A DNA stretch of 64,000 bases, from contig NZ_CP071057.1 in the NCBI RefSeq assembly GCF_017161425.1, positions 1,985,501 to 2,049,500 of the forward strand, written 5' to 3'. Both the position numbers and the translations under genes were made by a program. This stretch comes from Marinicauda algicola (GTDB lineage Bacteria; Pseudomonadota; Alphaproteobacteria; Caulobacterales; Maricaulaceae). Positions 1 to 10,659 of this stretch are shown in pieces; within the stretch, counting starts at the first letter, position 1; every line of letters begins with the position of its first letter. The notes under the pieces are model-generated. The model ran no database searches. It was not told the origin of the DNA and worked only from the letters and a program-made list of their open reading frames with translations.

Positions 1-861
1 CGGCACGATGTGTGCGGGCGTCACCAGGGGATCGGCCTCGATATAGTTGTCCGCGTGACCCAGGACGTCGGGCGCGTAGAAGACGAAGAAGGCGAAGATC
101 ACCAGGAAGAGCATGATCGCGAAGCCGTCCTTCACCGTGTAGTACGGGTGGAAGGGCAGCGTGTCCTTGCTCGACTTCACGCTGATGCCGGTCGGGTTGT
201 TGTTGCCCGGAACGTGCAGCGCCCAGATATGCAGGCCGACCACGCCCGCGATCAGGAACGGGATCAGGTAGTGCAGCGAGAAGAAACGGTTCAGCGTCTC
301 GTTGCCGACGGTAAACCCGCCCCACAGCCATTCGGTCAGCGGGCCGCCGATAAGCGGCAGGGCGCCGAACAGGTTGGTGATCACCATCGCGCCCCAGTAG
401 GACATCTGGCCCCAGGGCAGCACATAGCCCATGAAGGCCGCGGCCATCATCAGCAGGTAGATGACCACGCCGAGGATCCAAAGCACCTCGCGCGGGCTCT
501 TGTAGGAGCCGTAATACAGGCCGCGGAACATGTGGATGTAGACGGCCAGGAAGAACATCGAGGCGCCGTTGGCGTGGATCGAGCGCAGGAGCCAGCCGTA
601 GTTCACGTCGCGGTCGATACGCTCGACCGAGGCGAAGGCGTAGTCCACGTGCGGCACGTAGTGCATGGCCAGCACGATGCCCGAGACGATCTGCACCATC
701 AGGCAGACCGTGAGGATGCCGCCGAAGGTCCACCAGTAGTTCAGGTTGCGCGGCGTCGGGAAGCCGACGAAGGAGTCGTAGCCCAGCCGCACGATGGGCA
801 GGCGCTCGTCGAGCCAGCGCTCAAACCCGGTCTTCGGTTCGTAGGTCGAATGTCCGCTCAT
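1..861 (-). CDS. petB: Cytochrome b of the bc1 complex (3' end outside window)
   Basis: This is the di-heme cytochrome b subunit of ubiquinol:cytochrome c reductase, an inner-membrane protein that oxidises quinol and pumps protons by the Q cycle. The minus strand reads open for 287 codons from the ATG at 861 to the window edge. It starts [20 protein letters not shown] and includes the family hallmarks [37 protein letters not shown] and SLHYLIPF, with the histidine pairs expected to ligand the two hemes. The carboxy-terminal third, with the PEWY quinol-site motif, lies outside the window. It sits 11 bases downstream of the Rieske gene and is almost certainly cotranscribed with it, normally followed by cytochrome c1. 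The only thing missing is the rest of the gene. Confidence 0.95.
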   Translation of the reverse strand, partial: MSGHSTYEPKTGFERWLDERLPIVRLGYDSFVGFPTPRNLNYWWTFGGILTVCLMVQIVSGIVLAMHYVPHVDYAFASVERIDRDVNYGWLLRSIHANGASMFFLAVYIHMFRGLYYGSYKSPREVLWILGVVIYLLMMAAAFMGYVLPWGQMSYWGAMVITNLFGALPLIGGPLTEWLWGGFTVGNETLNRFFSLHYLIPFLIAGVVGLHIWALHVPGNNNPTGISVKSSKDTLPFHPYYTVKDGFAIMLFLVIFAFFVFYAPDVLGHADNYIEADPLVTPAHIVP

Positions 862-872
862 GATGCTTCCCG

Positions 873-1493
873 TCAGCCGATCTGGATCGTCGTCGAAGAG
901 ACGAAACTATAGGGCGGGATGTGCAGGTTCTCCGGCGCGGGGCCGCGACGAATCCGCCCGGCCGCATCGTAGTGCGAGCCGTGGCAGGGGCAGAACCAGC
1001 CATTGTAATCGCCCGCCCCGTCCCCGACCGGCACGCAGCCGAGATGGGTGCAGTTGCCCTTCATGACGATGAGCGAGGCGCGCACGTCCTCGGGCACCTC
1101 GACCCCCTCGTTCACCGGCGCGGAGAGCGCCGAGCGGTTCGGGTCGGTCGCCTCGGCGCCGGGCTCGTTCTCGTTGCGCGCATCCTTGTCGGGAAGCGCG
1201 GCGAGTTCGACCGCACGCGCCGATTCGATATCGGCCTGGGTGCGCCGGCGGATGAAGACCGGCCCGCCGCGCCACATCACGGTGACCTGCTCGCCCTCGG
1301 CGATGTCGTTGAACGGAGCGCGGATCGAGGCGAGCGCGAGCGTGTCGGCGGCCGGATTCATCTGGTCGATGAACGGCCACAGCACGAACGCGCCGCCCAC
1401 GGCGACGGCGCCGCCCGCAGCGATGTAGATGAAATCCCGGCGGCTCGGCTCGCTATGGCCGTTGGCGTCGGGCGAAGGGGTCACGTCACTCAC
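873..1493 (-). CDS. petA: Ubiquinol-cytochrome c reductase iron-sulfur (Rieske) subunit
   Basis: This is the Rieske [2Fe-2S] protein of the bc1 complex, which passes electrons from quinol to cytochrome c1. I chose the GTG at 1493 (206 residues) because a GAGAGG ribosome site lies just upstream. The open frame continues to 1592, but the extra 33 residues look non-conserved. SRRDF (residues 17-21) resembles a twin-arginine signal and precedes a single membrane anchor (about 22-42). The cluster-binding boxes CTHLGC (148-153) and CPCHGSHYD (168-176) are intact. A polar insert around residues 103-130 is longer than in many family members. It is first in an operon with petB. Confidence 0.95.
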   Translation of the reverse strand: MSDVTPSPDANGHSEPSRRDFIYIAAGGAVAVGGAFVLWPFIDQMNPAADTLALASIRAPFNDIAEGEQVTVMWRGGPVFIRRRTQADIESARAVELAALPDKDARNENEPGAEATDPNRSALSAPVNEGVEVPEDVRASLIVMKGNCTHLGCVPVGDGAGDYNGWFCPCHGSHYDAAGRIRRGPAPENLHIPPYSFVSSTTIQIG

Positions 1494-1731
1494 GCGCTTG
1501 CCTCTCGCTTCTCTTGTCCATTCCGGCTTCGCCCCCTGCCCCTGATTCTCACCGGCGGCAGGCAAGGCCGCGAAGCGCCCTGGTGAAGACATAGCGTGGC
1601 GTGTCCATGCCGGCTTTGCGTCCTGTCGACGCAGCCGGCCCGCACGACGCCAAGCATCGGAAGCGGGGCTTAAAGCGAGCCCGGCGGATTTTCAACCGGA
1701 ATATCTGCGCAAGGCGGGCGCAGGCGCGCCC

Positions 1732-2202
1732 TCAGCGCGCCTCGGGCAGGCGCCCGATCGCGGCGCTCCCCGCGGGCAGGATCGTGGCGGTGGCGATGGC
1801 GATGAGCTTGCGCTGCCCCTCGCTCTCGGCGAACACGTCGACGCGCACGGTGACCTGGCGCCGGCCCGCCTTGACGACCTCGGCGCGCGTGAAGAACGCG
1901 TCTCCGACGCCGGGCGAAAGGAAGTTCAGCGAGAACTGCGAGGTCAGCACGTCGCCGACCTCGGTGGCCGCGGCATAGGCCGCCGCATTGTCGGCGAGGA
2001 AGGCCACGAGTCCGCCATGCAGGAAGCCGTGGTGCTGGGTCATGTCCTGCTTGCGCAGCTTCAGGCGGGTCTCGACCAGCCCCCGTTCCACGCGCACCAG
2101 CTCCACCCCGGTCCAGCGCGTGAACGGCTGGATCTCCATGATCCGGCGAAACTGCTCGGCAGTGACTTCCGGTTCGCGGCGCCCGGAGGCGATGTCGGTC
2201 AT
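1732..2202 (-). CDS. PaaI/YbgC-type hotdog thioesterase
   Basis: This is a 156-residue hotdog-fold acyl-CoA thioesterase of the PaaI type; the substrate is unknown. The start at 2202 is supported by an AGGAG site about six bases upstream, whereas an upstream ATG-like start at 2226 lacks one. The central helix motif HHGFLHGGLVAFLADNAAA is the PaaI signature, with the HGG loop and the aspartate at the usual catalytic position. The later strands contain VTVRVDVFAESEGQRKLIAIA, typical of the family (quoted here in two overlapping parts: VTVRVDVFA and GQRKLIAIA). It stands alone between the bc1 operon and a sulfotransferase gene on the same strand, with 46 bases between it and the latter. Confidence 0.85.
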   Translation of the reverse strand: MTDIASGRREPEVTAEQFRRIMEIQPFTRWTGVELVRVERGLVETRLKLRKQDMTQHHGFLHGGLVAFLADNAAAYAAATEVGDVLTSQFSLNFLSPGVGDAFFTRAEVVKAGRRQVTVRVDVFAESEGQRKLIAIATATILPAGSAAIGRLPEAR

Positions 2203-2248
2203 GGCGGGCTCCTGTCGTGTGAGCACGATGATGGTCAGTCCCGCCCGG

Positions 2249-3673
2249 CTAGACCAGCCCCGCGCGCTTCAGCGCGGCCTCGACGGGGGCGAAGCGGTCG
2301 CCGGCGCGGGCGTGAACGCCGACCGGATCGCGCTCGAACAGCGAGGCCTCCGCGCGCGCAGCTTCGGCGGCGCGGTCGGGGTGGACCCCGGCGAAGAAGG
2401 CCAGCCGGCGCACTTCGTCCTCCGGGTCCGAGGCGAGCGCCTCGTAGGAAGTGACCAGGAAGCGGTCTGGAAACAGCTCGGCCCAGTGCGCGACGAGCCG
2501 GTCGTGGCTCGCGAGCACGCGGGCAATGTCGTCGGCATGATAGGTCCAGTGACGCGCCCGGCGAAAACGGCGCTTGAGGATCGCCCAGGCGAGATCCTTC
2601 GGATCGCGCCGGATCTGGATGAATTTCGCCGCCGGCAGCGACAGGGCCATCGCCCCGGTGGCGAGTTCGTTGGTGGAGGACGCGTCGATCACCCGGCGCA
2701 CGCGGCCCGCTCGCTCCTCCACGTAGGACAGATAGGTCCGCCCCACCTCGGCAAGGATGCCCGAGCCGTCCGCCTTCAGCGCACGCAGCAGATCCTCCGG
2801 CGCCTGGTCGCCGAGCGGGGCCGAGGCCATCCAGAAGAGCGCATTGTCGCGATGCAGCGTGGCCACGTCGGCCTCGCGCGAAAGGATCGAGGCGAGCCAG
2901 CTCGCCCCGGCCGCCGGCGGGGCGATGAGGAAGACGGGACGCGAATCGACCAGGCCCGCCTCCTCCTGCAGGTCCTTGAAGCGCGCATCGTAGGACCTGA
3001 GGATGTTCGCTACCCCCGCCTCGTGGCGGTCGACGTCGAACACCACCGCGCCGCGATAGAAGGCCGCCGCCTCCCAGATCCGGCGGGCGGCGACGTCGAA
3101 CTCGCCGTTGTCCTCATAGGCCTTGGCAAGCGCGTAGGAGAGGATGGCGCGCTGCTCGGCGGGCGTCGCCTCGCCATAGCCGAGCCGCCATTCCTCCATC
3201 ATCGCGATGTCGTCATCGCCCGGTGTGAACGTCTTCGACTGGGCAAGCCCCTCCCAGGCGAGCGCGTCGCTCTGGTCGACCGCGAGGGCCTCGCGATAGT
3301 GCCGCCCGGCCTCGACGGGGCGGCCCGCCTCGAGCAGCAGCCGGCCCATGCGGCGCTGCAGGCGGGCATCGTGCGGCGCGCCGGCGAGCTGGCGGCGCAC
3401 GATGTCGAGCGCGGCGTCGAACCGGCCGAGCTTCGCCTCGCACGTCGCGAGCCACAGCCAGCTGTCGACATGGGCGGGGACGGCCTCGACGAGCCGCAGG
3501 GCAGCCTCGCGCGCGCCGTACTCGTCGCCGGCCTCGAGCGCGAGCGCGGCGACCTCCCCCCAGACGGCGCCGAGCGGCGCCTTGGCGTCCAGAAGCGCGC
3601 GCGCCTCCCGCGACATCGCAAGCAGATTTTCGCGCTCGCGCGCCGCCCTCAGCCCCGCCAGTTGATCCGCCAT
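2249..3673 (-). CDS. TPR-containing sulfotransferase family protein
   Basis: This 474-residue protein has an amino-terminal tetratricopeptide region and a carboxy-terminal sulfotransferase domain. The helical repeats (about residues 20-200) include [20 protein letters not shown] and [20 protein letters not shown]. The second half begins with [19 protein letters not shown], a PAPS 5'-phosphosulfate loop variant of the usual RSGTT form. [19 protein letters not shown] corresponds to the 3'-phosphate-binding region. Such proteins probably sulfate proteins or polysaccharides, but the acceptor cannot be told. I used the ATG at 3673 because the longer frame to 3790 would run through the hemF start; 115 bases separate the two divergent starts. 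Confidence 0.8.
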   Translation of the reverse strand: MADQLAGLRAARERENLLAMSREARALLDAKAPLGAVWGEVAALALEAGDEYGAREAALRLVEAVPAHVDSWLWLATCEAKLGRFDAALDIVRRQLAGAPHDARLQRRMGRLLLEAGRPVEAGRHYREALAVDQSDALAWEGLAQSKTFTPGDDDIAMMEEWRLGYGEATPAEQRAILSYALAKAYEDNGEFDVAARRIWEAAAFYRGAVVFDVDRHEAGVANILRSYDARFKDLQEEAGLVDSRPVFLIAPPAAGASWLASILSREADVATLHRDNALFWMASAPLGDQAPEDLLRALKADGSGILAEVGRTYLSYVEERAGRVRRVIDASSTNELATGAMALSLPAAKFIQIRRDPKDLAWAILKRRFRRARHWTYHADDIARVLASHDRLVAHWAELFPDRFLVTSYEALASDPEDEVRRLAFFAGVHPDRAAEAARAEASLFERDPVGVHARAGDRFAPVEAALKRAGLV

Positions 3674-3788
3674 GTCCCTTGCCTGCTCCCCGCGTGCATC
3701 GAAATCGGCGCGGACCCTAGCCAAGCGGCCCGCCAAGCGCCAGAAGGAGCCTGCACGTGGCCGCCTGACCGAGGAGTCCTGCTTCGCC

Positions 3789-4694
3789 ATGACCGATACC
3801 GCCGCCTCCCCGCCCGACCCGCACGCGCTCGCGGTGCGCCGCGACCGGACGCGCGCCTGGTTCGAGGCGCTGCGCGACCGGATCTGCGCCGAGTTCGAGC
3901 AGCTTGAAACCGAGGCACCGGACGATCTCTATCCCGGCGAGCCGGCAAGGTTCGAGTTCACCCCCTGGCGGCGCGGCGACGGCAGCGAGGACCAGGGCGG
4001 CGGCGTGATGGGCATGATGCACGGGCGCCTGTTCGAGAAGGTCGGCGTCCACGTCTCCACGGTATACGGCGAGTTCAATCCCGATTTCGCGAAGAACATC
4101 CGCGGGGCGCAGACCGATCCGCGCTTCTTCGCCACCGGCATCTCGCTGATCGCCCACATGCGCAATCCGCACGTGCCGGCGGTCCACATGAACACGCGCT
4201 TCATCACCACGACGGTGAACTGGTTCGGCGGCGGCATGGACCTCAACCCGACACAGGACTACCAGCGCCGGCAGGACTTCGAGGACGCGAAGGATTTCCA
4301 CGCCGCCGCGAGGGCGGCCTGCGATGCTCACGGCGCAGACTATTTCGAGCGGTTCAAGACATGGGCTGACGAGTATTTCTGGCTCAGGCACAGGAACGAG
4401 CCGCGGGGCGTCGGCGGCATCTTCTACGACCATCTCGACACGGGCGACTTCGAGGCCGATTTCGCCTTCACCCGCGATGTCGGGGAGGCCTTCCTCGACA
4501 TCTATCCGAGGATCGTGCGCCGGCGCATGGCGACCGCCTGGACCGAGGCGGACCGTCACGAGCAATGCGTGCGCCGCGGGCGCTATGCGGAGTTCAACCT
4601 GCTCTACGACCGGGGCACGAAGTTCGGACTGGAAACCGGCGGCAACGTCAACTCCATCCTCTCCTCCATGCCGCCGGAGGCGCGCTGGCCCTAG
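3789..4694 (+). CDS. hemF: Oxygen-dependent coproporphyrinogen III oxidase
   Basis: HemF carries out the aerobic oxidative decarboxylation of coproporphyrinogen III to protoporphyrinogen IX in heme synthesis, as a soluble homodimer. The 301-residue product contains the signature [13 protein letters not shown] (126-138), [10 protein letters not shown] (145-154), the GGIFYDHL strand and the carboxy-terminal [17 protein letters not shown] segment. Length and motifs are normal. The start at 3789 follows a GAGGAG site. It is divergent from the sulfotransferase gene. Its TAG stop lies in a CTAG shared with the stop of the convergent gene at 4691. Confidence 0.97.
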   Translation: MTDTAASPPDPHALAVRRDRTRAWFEALRDRICAEFEQLETEAPDDLYPGEPARFEFTPWRRGDGSEDQGGGVMGMMHGRLFEKVGVHVSTVYGEFNPDFAKNIRGAQTDPRFFATGISLIAHMRNPHVPAVHMNTRFITTTVNWFGGGMDLNPTQDYQRRQDFEDAKDFHAAARAACDAHGADYFERFKTWADEYFWLRHRNEPRGVGGIFYDHLDTGDFEADFAFTRDVGEAFLDIYPRIVRRRMATAWTEADRHEQCVRRGRYAEFNLLYDRGTKFGLETGGNVNSILSSMPPEARWP

Positions 4695-5875
4695 CCCAGC
4701 TCGATGGAGACGCTCGGGCTGTGGCCGGTCGAGGCGATCAGCACGCGATCGCGCGGATCGAGCGCGTCGATCTGCTCGGCGGTCATCAGGCCGAGGGCGG
4801 AGTCCGCGACCGGCGAGCCCATCGAGGGATCGAGCCGGTAGCCCACGACCGAGGCCGGCGCCGGGGCATCGAGCACCGAGCCGCGCACCTCCCCGCCGCC
4901 GCGATTGACGAGGGTGTAGAAGCCGAGCTGGTGCTCCTGCAGGAAGGAAGAGGCGCTCGCGCTCGCCGCGGTCTGGGCGGGCAGGATCAGCTCGCGATCC
5001 GGGGCCGGGAGGAGCGCCCCGGCGATCTCGGCGATGGTCTCGCTCGAGAAATCGGACGACAGGATCACCGTGTTCACCCCGCTGGCCGGGATGACGTAAC
5101 CGCCGCGCATCACATAGCCGGTGCTGCGCCGGCGCACCTCGGCGACGCGGATGATCGAGCCGCCGGTCTCGAGGCGGATGAGCAGCAGGCGCTGCTCCAC
5201 ATAGGAGGCTTCCGGCGGGCAGATATAGATCCGGTACACGCCCTCGGCGCGGAAGATCTTCGCCGTGTCGTCCCAGTTTAGAGGACCCTCGCTGTCATAG
5301 GCGAAACGGTAGAGCAGCCCCCCGGTCAGCGTGGAGAGCGCGGCCGAGCGGTCCGCGCCCCCTGCGGGCTGCGCCGAACGCTTGCCGGCGGCCGGCTCGT
5401 CGCCGCGCGCGCCGATGAGCCGGTAGGGAAAGCCGGAATCCTCGAGGCCGGAGGTGTGGAGGAATTTCGCGACGAGCTTGAGATCGTCCTTGTCGGCATT
5501 GGCGACGAGCTCGTCGAGCGGGCGCGCGCTGGCCTGGCGCGGGCCGTGGCTCGCGCGCTTCCTGCCGCTTTCGGGCACATGGGCGAGCACCGATTTCAGG
5601 AGCTTGAACGAGGCCGGGTCGCGCCCCAGCAGGATGCGCTCCGAGGGCGGCTTGTCGGGCGGGACCAGGCCGGGCACGAAGGAGGCGAAGAAGCGGCCGA
5701 GCCGCTTCCAGAAACCGGTCTTCTTCTGCGCCTTCTCCTTCTTCTGTTCCTGCCGGTCGAGGAAGGCGCCGAACGCGCTCGCGATCCAGCCCTTGTCGAC
5801 ATAGCCGAAGGCGACCATCGAGGCGACGGCGCGCTCGAAGGTAGCCAGCGGATCGATCTTGGGTCCCTCGCTCAT
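4691..5875 (-). CDS. Uncharacterised 394-residue protein
   Basis: I do not recognise this protein. The first 45 residues are helical and hydrophobic-rich ([20 protein letters not shown]). A lysine-rich charged stretch follows ([11 protein letters not shown]) and then an aromatic segment, [19 protein letters not shown], which could be an amphipathic membrane-surface helix. The remaining 280 residues look like a mixed alpha/beta globular domain with no cysteine or histidine clusters. No signal peptide is seen. It overlaps the downstream cca gene by four bases (its ATG start lies at 5875 and the cca stop at 5872), so the gene order is 4691 downstream of cca on the same strand and the two are probably cotranscribed. 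Confidence 0.75.
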   Translation of the reverse strand: MSEGPKIDPLATFERAVASMVAFGYVDKGWIASAFGAFLDRQEQKKEKAQKKTGFWKRLGRFFASFVPGLVPPDKPPSERILLGRDPASFKLLKSVLAHVPESGRKRASHGPRQASARPLDELVANADKDDLKLVAKFLHTSGLEDSGFPYRLIGARGDEPAAGKRSAQPAGGADRSAALSTLTGGLLYRFAYDSEGPLNWDDTAKIFRAEGVYRIYICPPEASYVEQRLLLIRLETGGSIIRVAEVRRRSTGYVMRGGYVIPASGVNTVILSSDFSSETIAEIAGALLPAPDRELILPAQTAASASASSFLQEHQLGFYTLVNRGGGEVRGSVLDAPAPASVVGYRLDPSMGSPVADSALGLMTAEQIDALDPRDRVLIASTGHSPSVSIELG

Positions 5876-7122
5876 CCCTCGTCCCCCTGCCCGGCGGCCC
5901 GGGCCCGTGCCATCTCGATCAGCGCACCGCGATCGAGCGCGAAGCCGGATTCGATCCAGGCCTCCTCCAAAGCGGCGAGCAGCTCGCCGAGTTCCGGGCC
6001 AGGCGCGAATCCCGCCTTCACGAGATGGCGGCCGGAGACGGGGAAGACCGGGCGTTCGAACGCGCGGGCGGCGGCGATGCCCGCCTCGGCCCGGGCCGGA
6101 TCTCCGGCCCCGCGCGCCTCGGCGAGGCGCAGCTGGTCGATCACCGCCTGCGATCCGCGCTCGTAGAGTCTTCGCTCCAGTTCCGGGCGCGCCAGCCCGG
6201 GGGTCACGAGCGGGCGCTGCGCCGCGGCCGCGAGCCGGGCGCGCTCGGCTTTCGAGACCTTCATGGCGCGGGCCAGGGCTGCCACGCTGTCCTCACCGCC
6301 TCCCGCCAGCGCGGCGACCCGCAGCAGCGGGTCGGGCGCGCGCTCCATCCTCTGGTCCCTGTTAATTAGCCTGAACAAGAGGTTGAAGTCGAGCGCAGCC
6401 GGTAAGACTTCCTCAAGGATGTGGCCCTCCTGCATCGCCTCGAGCGCCGTCACCGGGGCGGGGGCGGCGAGCAGCTTCTTCAGCTCCTTCCAGATCCGCT
6501 CCGCGGACAGTTTCGCCATCCCCTCGCGCATCGCGACGCAGGCCGCCTGGCCGCGCAGGTCCGGCTCGCCGAGCCCGTACCACGCGTTGAAGCGGTAGAA
6601 GCGCAGGATCCTCAGATAGTCCTCGGCGATACGCTCCTCGGGCTCGCCGATGAAGATGATGCGGCCGGCCCCGGCATCGGCCGCTCCGCCGAACGGGTCG
6701 TAGAGCGAGCCGTCGGGGCGGGCATAGATCGCGTTGAGGCGGAAATCGCGCCGCGCCGCGTCCTCCTTCCAGTCGCTGGCGAAGGCCACCACGGCACGCC
6801 GCCCGTCGGTGGCGACGTCCTTTCGCAGCGTCGTGACCTCGTAGGGTATCCCCTTCGAGACCACGGTGATCGTCCCGTGATCGATGCCGGTCGGGACGGG
6901 TTTCAGGCCGGCCGCGGCGGTCCGGCGCATCACCTCCTCGGGATGCAGCACGGTGGCGATGTCGACATCGTCGACCGGAACGCCCATCAGCGCATTCCTG
7001 ACGCACCCGCCCACGAAGCGCGCGAGATCCTGCCCGCCGGCATTGAGCGCCTCGACCACGGCGCGGGTGGCGGGCCGGGTCATCCAGGGATGGGCTTCGG
7101 GGTCGAGCCGCGCCGGGCTCAT
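5872..7122 (-). CDS. cca: CCA tRNA nucleotidyltransferase
   Basis: This enzyme adds or repairs the 3' CCA end of tRNAs (class II polymerase beta fold). The 416-residue product has the nucleotide-binding motif FVGGCVRNALMG (37-48), the catalytic acid pair in DDVDIATVLHPEEV (51-64), the RRDFRLNAIYARPDG motif and the EERIAEDYLRILRFYRF helix expected in this family. The alphaproteobacterial carboxy-terminal domain is present. I chose the ATG at 7122, preceded by a GAGGCGATCC site; the open frame extends 51 arginine-rich residues further that look like readthrough. Gene order with the DUF6111-like, NUDIX and DUF1285 genes upstream is a common alphaproteobacterial arrangement. Confidence 0.93.
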   Translation of the reverse strand: MSPARLDPEAHPWMTRPATRAVVEALNAGGQDLARFVGGCVRNALMGVPVDDVDIATVLHPEEVMRRTAAAGLKPVPTGIDHGTITVVSKGIPYEVTTLRKDVATDGRRAVVAFASDWKEDAARRDFRLNAIYARPDGSLYDPFGGAADAGAGRIIFIGEPEERIAEDYLRILRFYRFNAWYGLGEPDLRGQAACVAMREGMAKLSAERIWKELKKLLAAPAPVTALEAMQEGHILEEVLPAALDFNLLFRLINRDQRMERAPDPLLRVAALAGGGEDSVAALARAMKVSKAERARLAAAAQRPLVTPGLARPELERRLYERGSQAVIDQLRLAEARGAGDPARAEAGIAAARAFERPVFPVSGRHLVKAGFAPGPELGELLAALEEAWIESGFALDRGALIEMARARAAGQGDEG

Positions 7123-7138
7123 CGGATCGCCTCCTCGT

Positions 7139-7486
7139 TCAGCGCCGGGCCGGCGGTTCGCCGGGCGCCTCGTCGTCTTCGGGCCGGGCGCTGTCCGGCT
7201 CGGCCTCGCCGATCTCGCCGGGCACGACGCGCCCGCCTTCCAGGCGGGGCGGGTTGAAGGCGCCCTCGCGCGCACTGTCGCCGCCGGCGAAAACGGTCAG
7301 CAGGACGACGGCAAGCAGCGACAGCCCGGCGCCGATCAGGGCGAGCAGGCCGAGCGGCGCGGGCGCGTCACCGGCCCGTTCCTGCGCGTCCTGCCCGGCC
7401 GGACGCGTGGCGACGAGGCGCCACAGCGCGTGCGCGATGAAGGGCGCGGCGAACAGGACGGCGATGAGCAGGACGAAGCGCAGCAC
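7139..7486 (-). CDS. Small membrane protein, DUF6111-like
   Basis: This 115-residue protein has two clear membrane segments, about residues 1-25 (LRFVLLIAVLFAAPFIAHAL) and 43-66 (GLLALIGAGLSLLAVVLLTV), followed by an acidic, proline-rich tail of about 45 residues. From memory it fits the DUF6111 family, which occurs between NUDIX and CCA-transferase genes in alphaproteobacteria; position supports this more strongly than sequence does. Function is unknown. It is cotranscribed with its neighbours: 15 bases from the NUDIX stop and 16 bases from the cca start. Confidence 0.75.
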   Translation of the reverse strand: MLRFVLLIAVLFAAPFIAHALWRLVATRPAGQDAQERAGDAPAPLGLLALIGAGLSLLAVVLLTVFAGGDSAREGAFNPPRLEGGRVVPGEIGEAEPDSARPEDDEAPGEPPARR

Positions 7487-7501
7487 GCGATGATGTCTCC
7501 T

Positions 7502-8134
7502 CTAACCGGTGAGCCGGTCGGACAATGCCTTCAGCATGCCCGCGGTCGCCCCCCAGATATAGCGCCCCTGATAGGGCATGGCGTAGTAGCGGCGCAAACG
7601 CCCGCGGAACTCGCGTTCCTCGAGCCGGTGATTGCGCGGATTCATCAGGAAGTCGAACGGGGTCTCGAACACCTCGGCGACCTCGCCGGGGTCCGGAACG
7701 AGTTCGAAGCCCGGATCGACCAGGCCCACGAAGGGCGTCACCGCATAGCCCGTCACGGTCGCGTAGGCGTCGAAGCGGCCCAGAAGCTCGACCTCGTCCG
7801 GCGACACGCCGATCTCCTCGGCCGTTTCGCGCAGCGCGCATTCGGCGAGACTCTCGCGCCCGACATTCTGGCGCCCGCCGGGAAAGCTGATCTGTCCGGC
7901 GTGGGCCTGCAGATGGTCGGCGCGCCGGGTGAAGATCACGCACAGCCTTTCCTCGCGACGCACGAGCGGGACGAGCACCGCGGCCGGCTTCAGCTTGCGC
8001 GGCGCGGGCGCATCCTCGCGGTTGAGGTCGAAATCGGAGCGGCGCGGCTTCCTCCGGCGCGCGTCCACCGGGTCGAGCACGGCGCAGAGCCGCTCGACGA
8101 TCTCCTCGGGCGAATGGTGGAGCGCGTCCTTCAC
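7502..8134 (-). CDS. CoA pyrophosphatase-type NUDIX hydrolase
   Basis: This 210-residue NUDIX protein probably hydrolyses CoA or related pyrophosphates. RRADHLQAHAGQISFPGGR (70-88) is the signature that precedes the Nudix box in the CoA-pyrophosphatase (UPF0035) group. The box itself reads ESLAECALRETAEEIGV (94-110), with all glutamates of the metal site. I chose the GTG at 8134, whose bases overlap the TGA of the upstream DUF1285 gene (GTGA, four-base overlap), implying translational coupling. A longer in-frame reading to 8620 is just the DUF1285 gene in another frame. Confidence 0.88.
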   Translation of the reverse strand: MKDALHHSPEEIVERLCAVLDPVDARRRKPRRSDFDLNREDAPAPRKLKPAAVLVPLVRREERLCVIFTRRADHLQAHAGQISFPGGRQNVGRESLAECALRETAEEIGVSPDEVELLGRFDAYATVTGYAVTPFVGLVDPGFELVPDPGEVAEVFETPFDFLMNPRNHRLEEREFRGRLRRYYAMPYQGRYIWGATAGMLKALSDRLTG

Positions 8135-8709
8135 CCTTTCGGTCCCAGCGGGAAGAAGACGCCCTCGCTCCAGACGCCCATGACCTTGCGTCCTTCCGCG
8201 TCCTCGCCCTCCACGGCGCGTTCGGCGAGATCGTAGAAGGTCGCGCGGTTGATCAGGGCTTCCAGATTGCCGCGCACGTGGACATAGGGCTCCGGCTCGC
8301 CGTCTGCCCCGGTCTCCACCCGGATCGGATGGTCCGGACCGGCGATCACGGCCTCGTCCATATTGGTCAGGAAGGCGATTCTCTGCGCCTTGCCTTCGCC
8401 CTCGGCATCCATGCGGATCGCGAGGAAGGGCGCGGCCTCGACCTCGATCTCGATCTTCTCCACCGGGGTGACGAGATAGGTCTTGCCGTCCGCGTCCTTC
8501 CTCAGGATGCGCGAGAACAGGCGCACCAGGCGCTCGCGCGTGATGCGCGTGCCCTCGTGCCACCAGCTGCCGTCGCGCCGGATGACGAGATCCATCTTGC
8601 CGCAGGCTTCGGGATTCCACCTGTCCACCGGCGGCAGTCCGCCCCCGCCGGCCTCGGCCGCCTCGACGAGGGACTGCATTACATCGGAGTCAGATTCGCT
8701 TCCGGCCAT
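8131..8709 (-). CDS. DUF1285 domain protein
   Basis: This is a 192-residue soluble protein of the DUF1285 family, whose function is not known. Recognisable features are RRDGSWWHEGTRITRERLVR (residues 45-64) and the closing strand VMGVWSEGVFFPLG. The start at 8709 has a GGAAAGG site; an alternative ATG at 8754 would add 15 residues. It heads the DUF1285 - NUDIX - DUF6111-like - cca operon and is divergent from the moxR gene, with 64 bases between starts. That short gap must hold both promoters. Confidence 0.85.
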   Translation of the reverse strand: MAGSESDSDVMQSLVEAAEAGGGGLPPVDRWNPEACGKMDLVIRRDGSWWHEGTRITRERLVRLFSRILRKDADGKTYLVTPVEKIEIEVEAAPFLAIRMDAEGEGKAQRIAFLTNMDEAVIAGPDHPIRVETGADGEPEPYVHVRGNLEALINRATFYDLAERAVEGEDAEGRKVMGVWSEGVFFPLGPKG

Positions 8710-8773
8710 GGACACCTTTCCTGGCTGCGGCCATCTTTCCCGTTCCCGGTTCATCTTTTAAGGACATAAGGCG

Positions 8774-9772
<999 letters not shown>

Positions 9773-9777
9773 TCCCG

Positions 9778-10659
9778 ATGAGCGAGCCCGGCACGCCACG
9801 GACGCAGCGCCTGCGCCATGAGGCGGAGACCGCCGCGGCGCGCTTTCCCGCCCTGCTCGCCGAGGCCCAGATCATCGCGGCCAGCGTCGTGCACGGCACG
9901 CACGGACGGCGCCGGCCGGGCTCGGGCGAGACCTTCTGGGAATACCGCCATTACCGCCGCGAGGATGCCGCCTCGGCCATCGACTGGCGGCGCTCGGCGC
10001 GCGGCGACCAGCTCTTCGTGCGCGAAACCGAGTGGGAGGCGGCCAATGCCGTCCATCTCTGGCGCGACGGCGGCGCGGGCATGGCGCTCGCCTCGCCCGG
10101 CCGGCCGCTGAAGCGCGACCGGGCCGCGGTCTGCCTCATGGCGCTCGCCAGCCTGCTGTCGCGCGGCGGGGAACGCATCGCCGCGCTCGGCGAGACCGGG
10201 CGGGCGCGCGCCGGCCGCACCGGGCTCGAACGCACCCTGCACGCCCTCGCCGAGGGACCGGGTTCGACCCGGGCGATCGAGGCCCCCGAACTGCCGCGCC
10301 ACGCCCGCGTGGTGCTGGCGAGCGACTTCCTCGACCCGCCCGAGACCACGGCGGCGCGCCTGTCAGCGCTCACCGCGGCCGGTGCCGAGGGCGCCCTCCT
10401 GCGCATCGTCGATCCGGCCGAGGAGGATTTCCCCTTCACCGGGCGCACCCGGTTCAGGGATCCGGGCCTCGGCGCGAACCTCCTCTTCGGGCGGGCGGAG
10501 ACGGCGCGCGACGCCTATCGCGGGCTGTGGCGCGAGCACGGCGCGGCGCTGGGCGACGTCGCGCGCAAGGCCGGCTTCACGCTGATCACCCACCGCACCG
10601 ACCGGCCGGCGGCAAGCGCGGTGCTGTCGCTCTACCAGGCGATCGCGGGGCTTCGATGA
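9778..10659 (+). CDS. DUF58 domain protein
   Basis: This is a 293-residue DUF58 protein, the usual partner of MoxR ATPases. The diagnostic segment is RPGSGETFWEYRHYRREDAA, followed by SAIDWRRSARGDQLFVRETE (residues about 42-81). The remainder resembles a VWA-type fold. No membrane segment is evident, unlike many DUF58 proteins with two amino-terminal helices, so this is the soluble short form. Its TGA overlaps the ATG of the next gene (ATGA), so the two are translationally coupled. Confidence 0.88.
   Translation: MSEPGTPRTQRLRHEAETAAARFPALLAEAQIIAASVVHGTHGRRRPGSGETFWEYRHYRREDAASAIDWRRSARGDQLFVRETEWEAANAVHLWRDGGAGMALASPGRPLKRDRAAVCLMALASLLSRGGERIAALGETGRARAGRTGLERTLHALAEGPGSTRAIEAPELPRHARVVLASDFLDPPETTAARLSALTAAGAEGALLRIVDPAEEDFPFTGRTRFRDPGLGANLLFGRAETARDAYRGLWREHGAALGDVARKAGFTLITHRTDRPAASAVLSLYQAIAGLR

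Noticed and set aside
10-912. 300-residue plus-strand open frame at the left edge
   Set aside because: It is antisense to petB, whose protein has all cytochrome b motifs; the plus-strand product is low-complexity.
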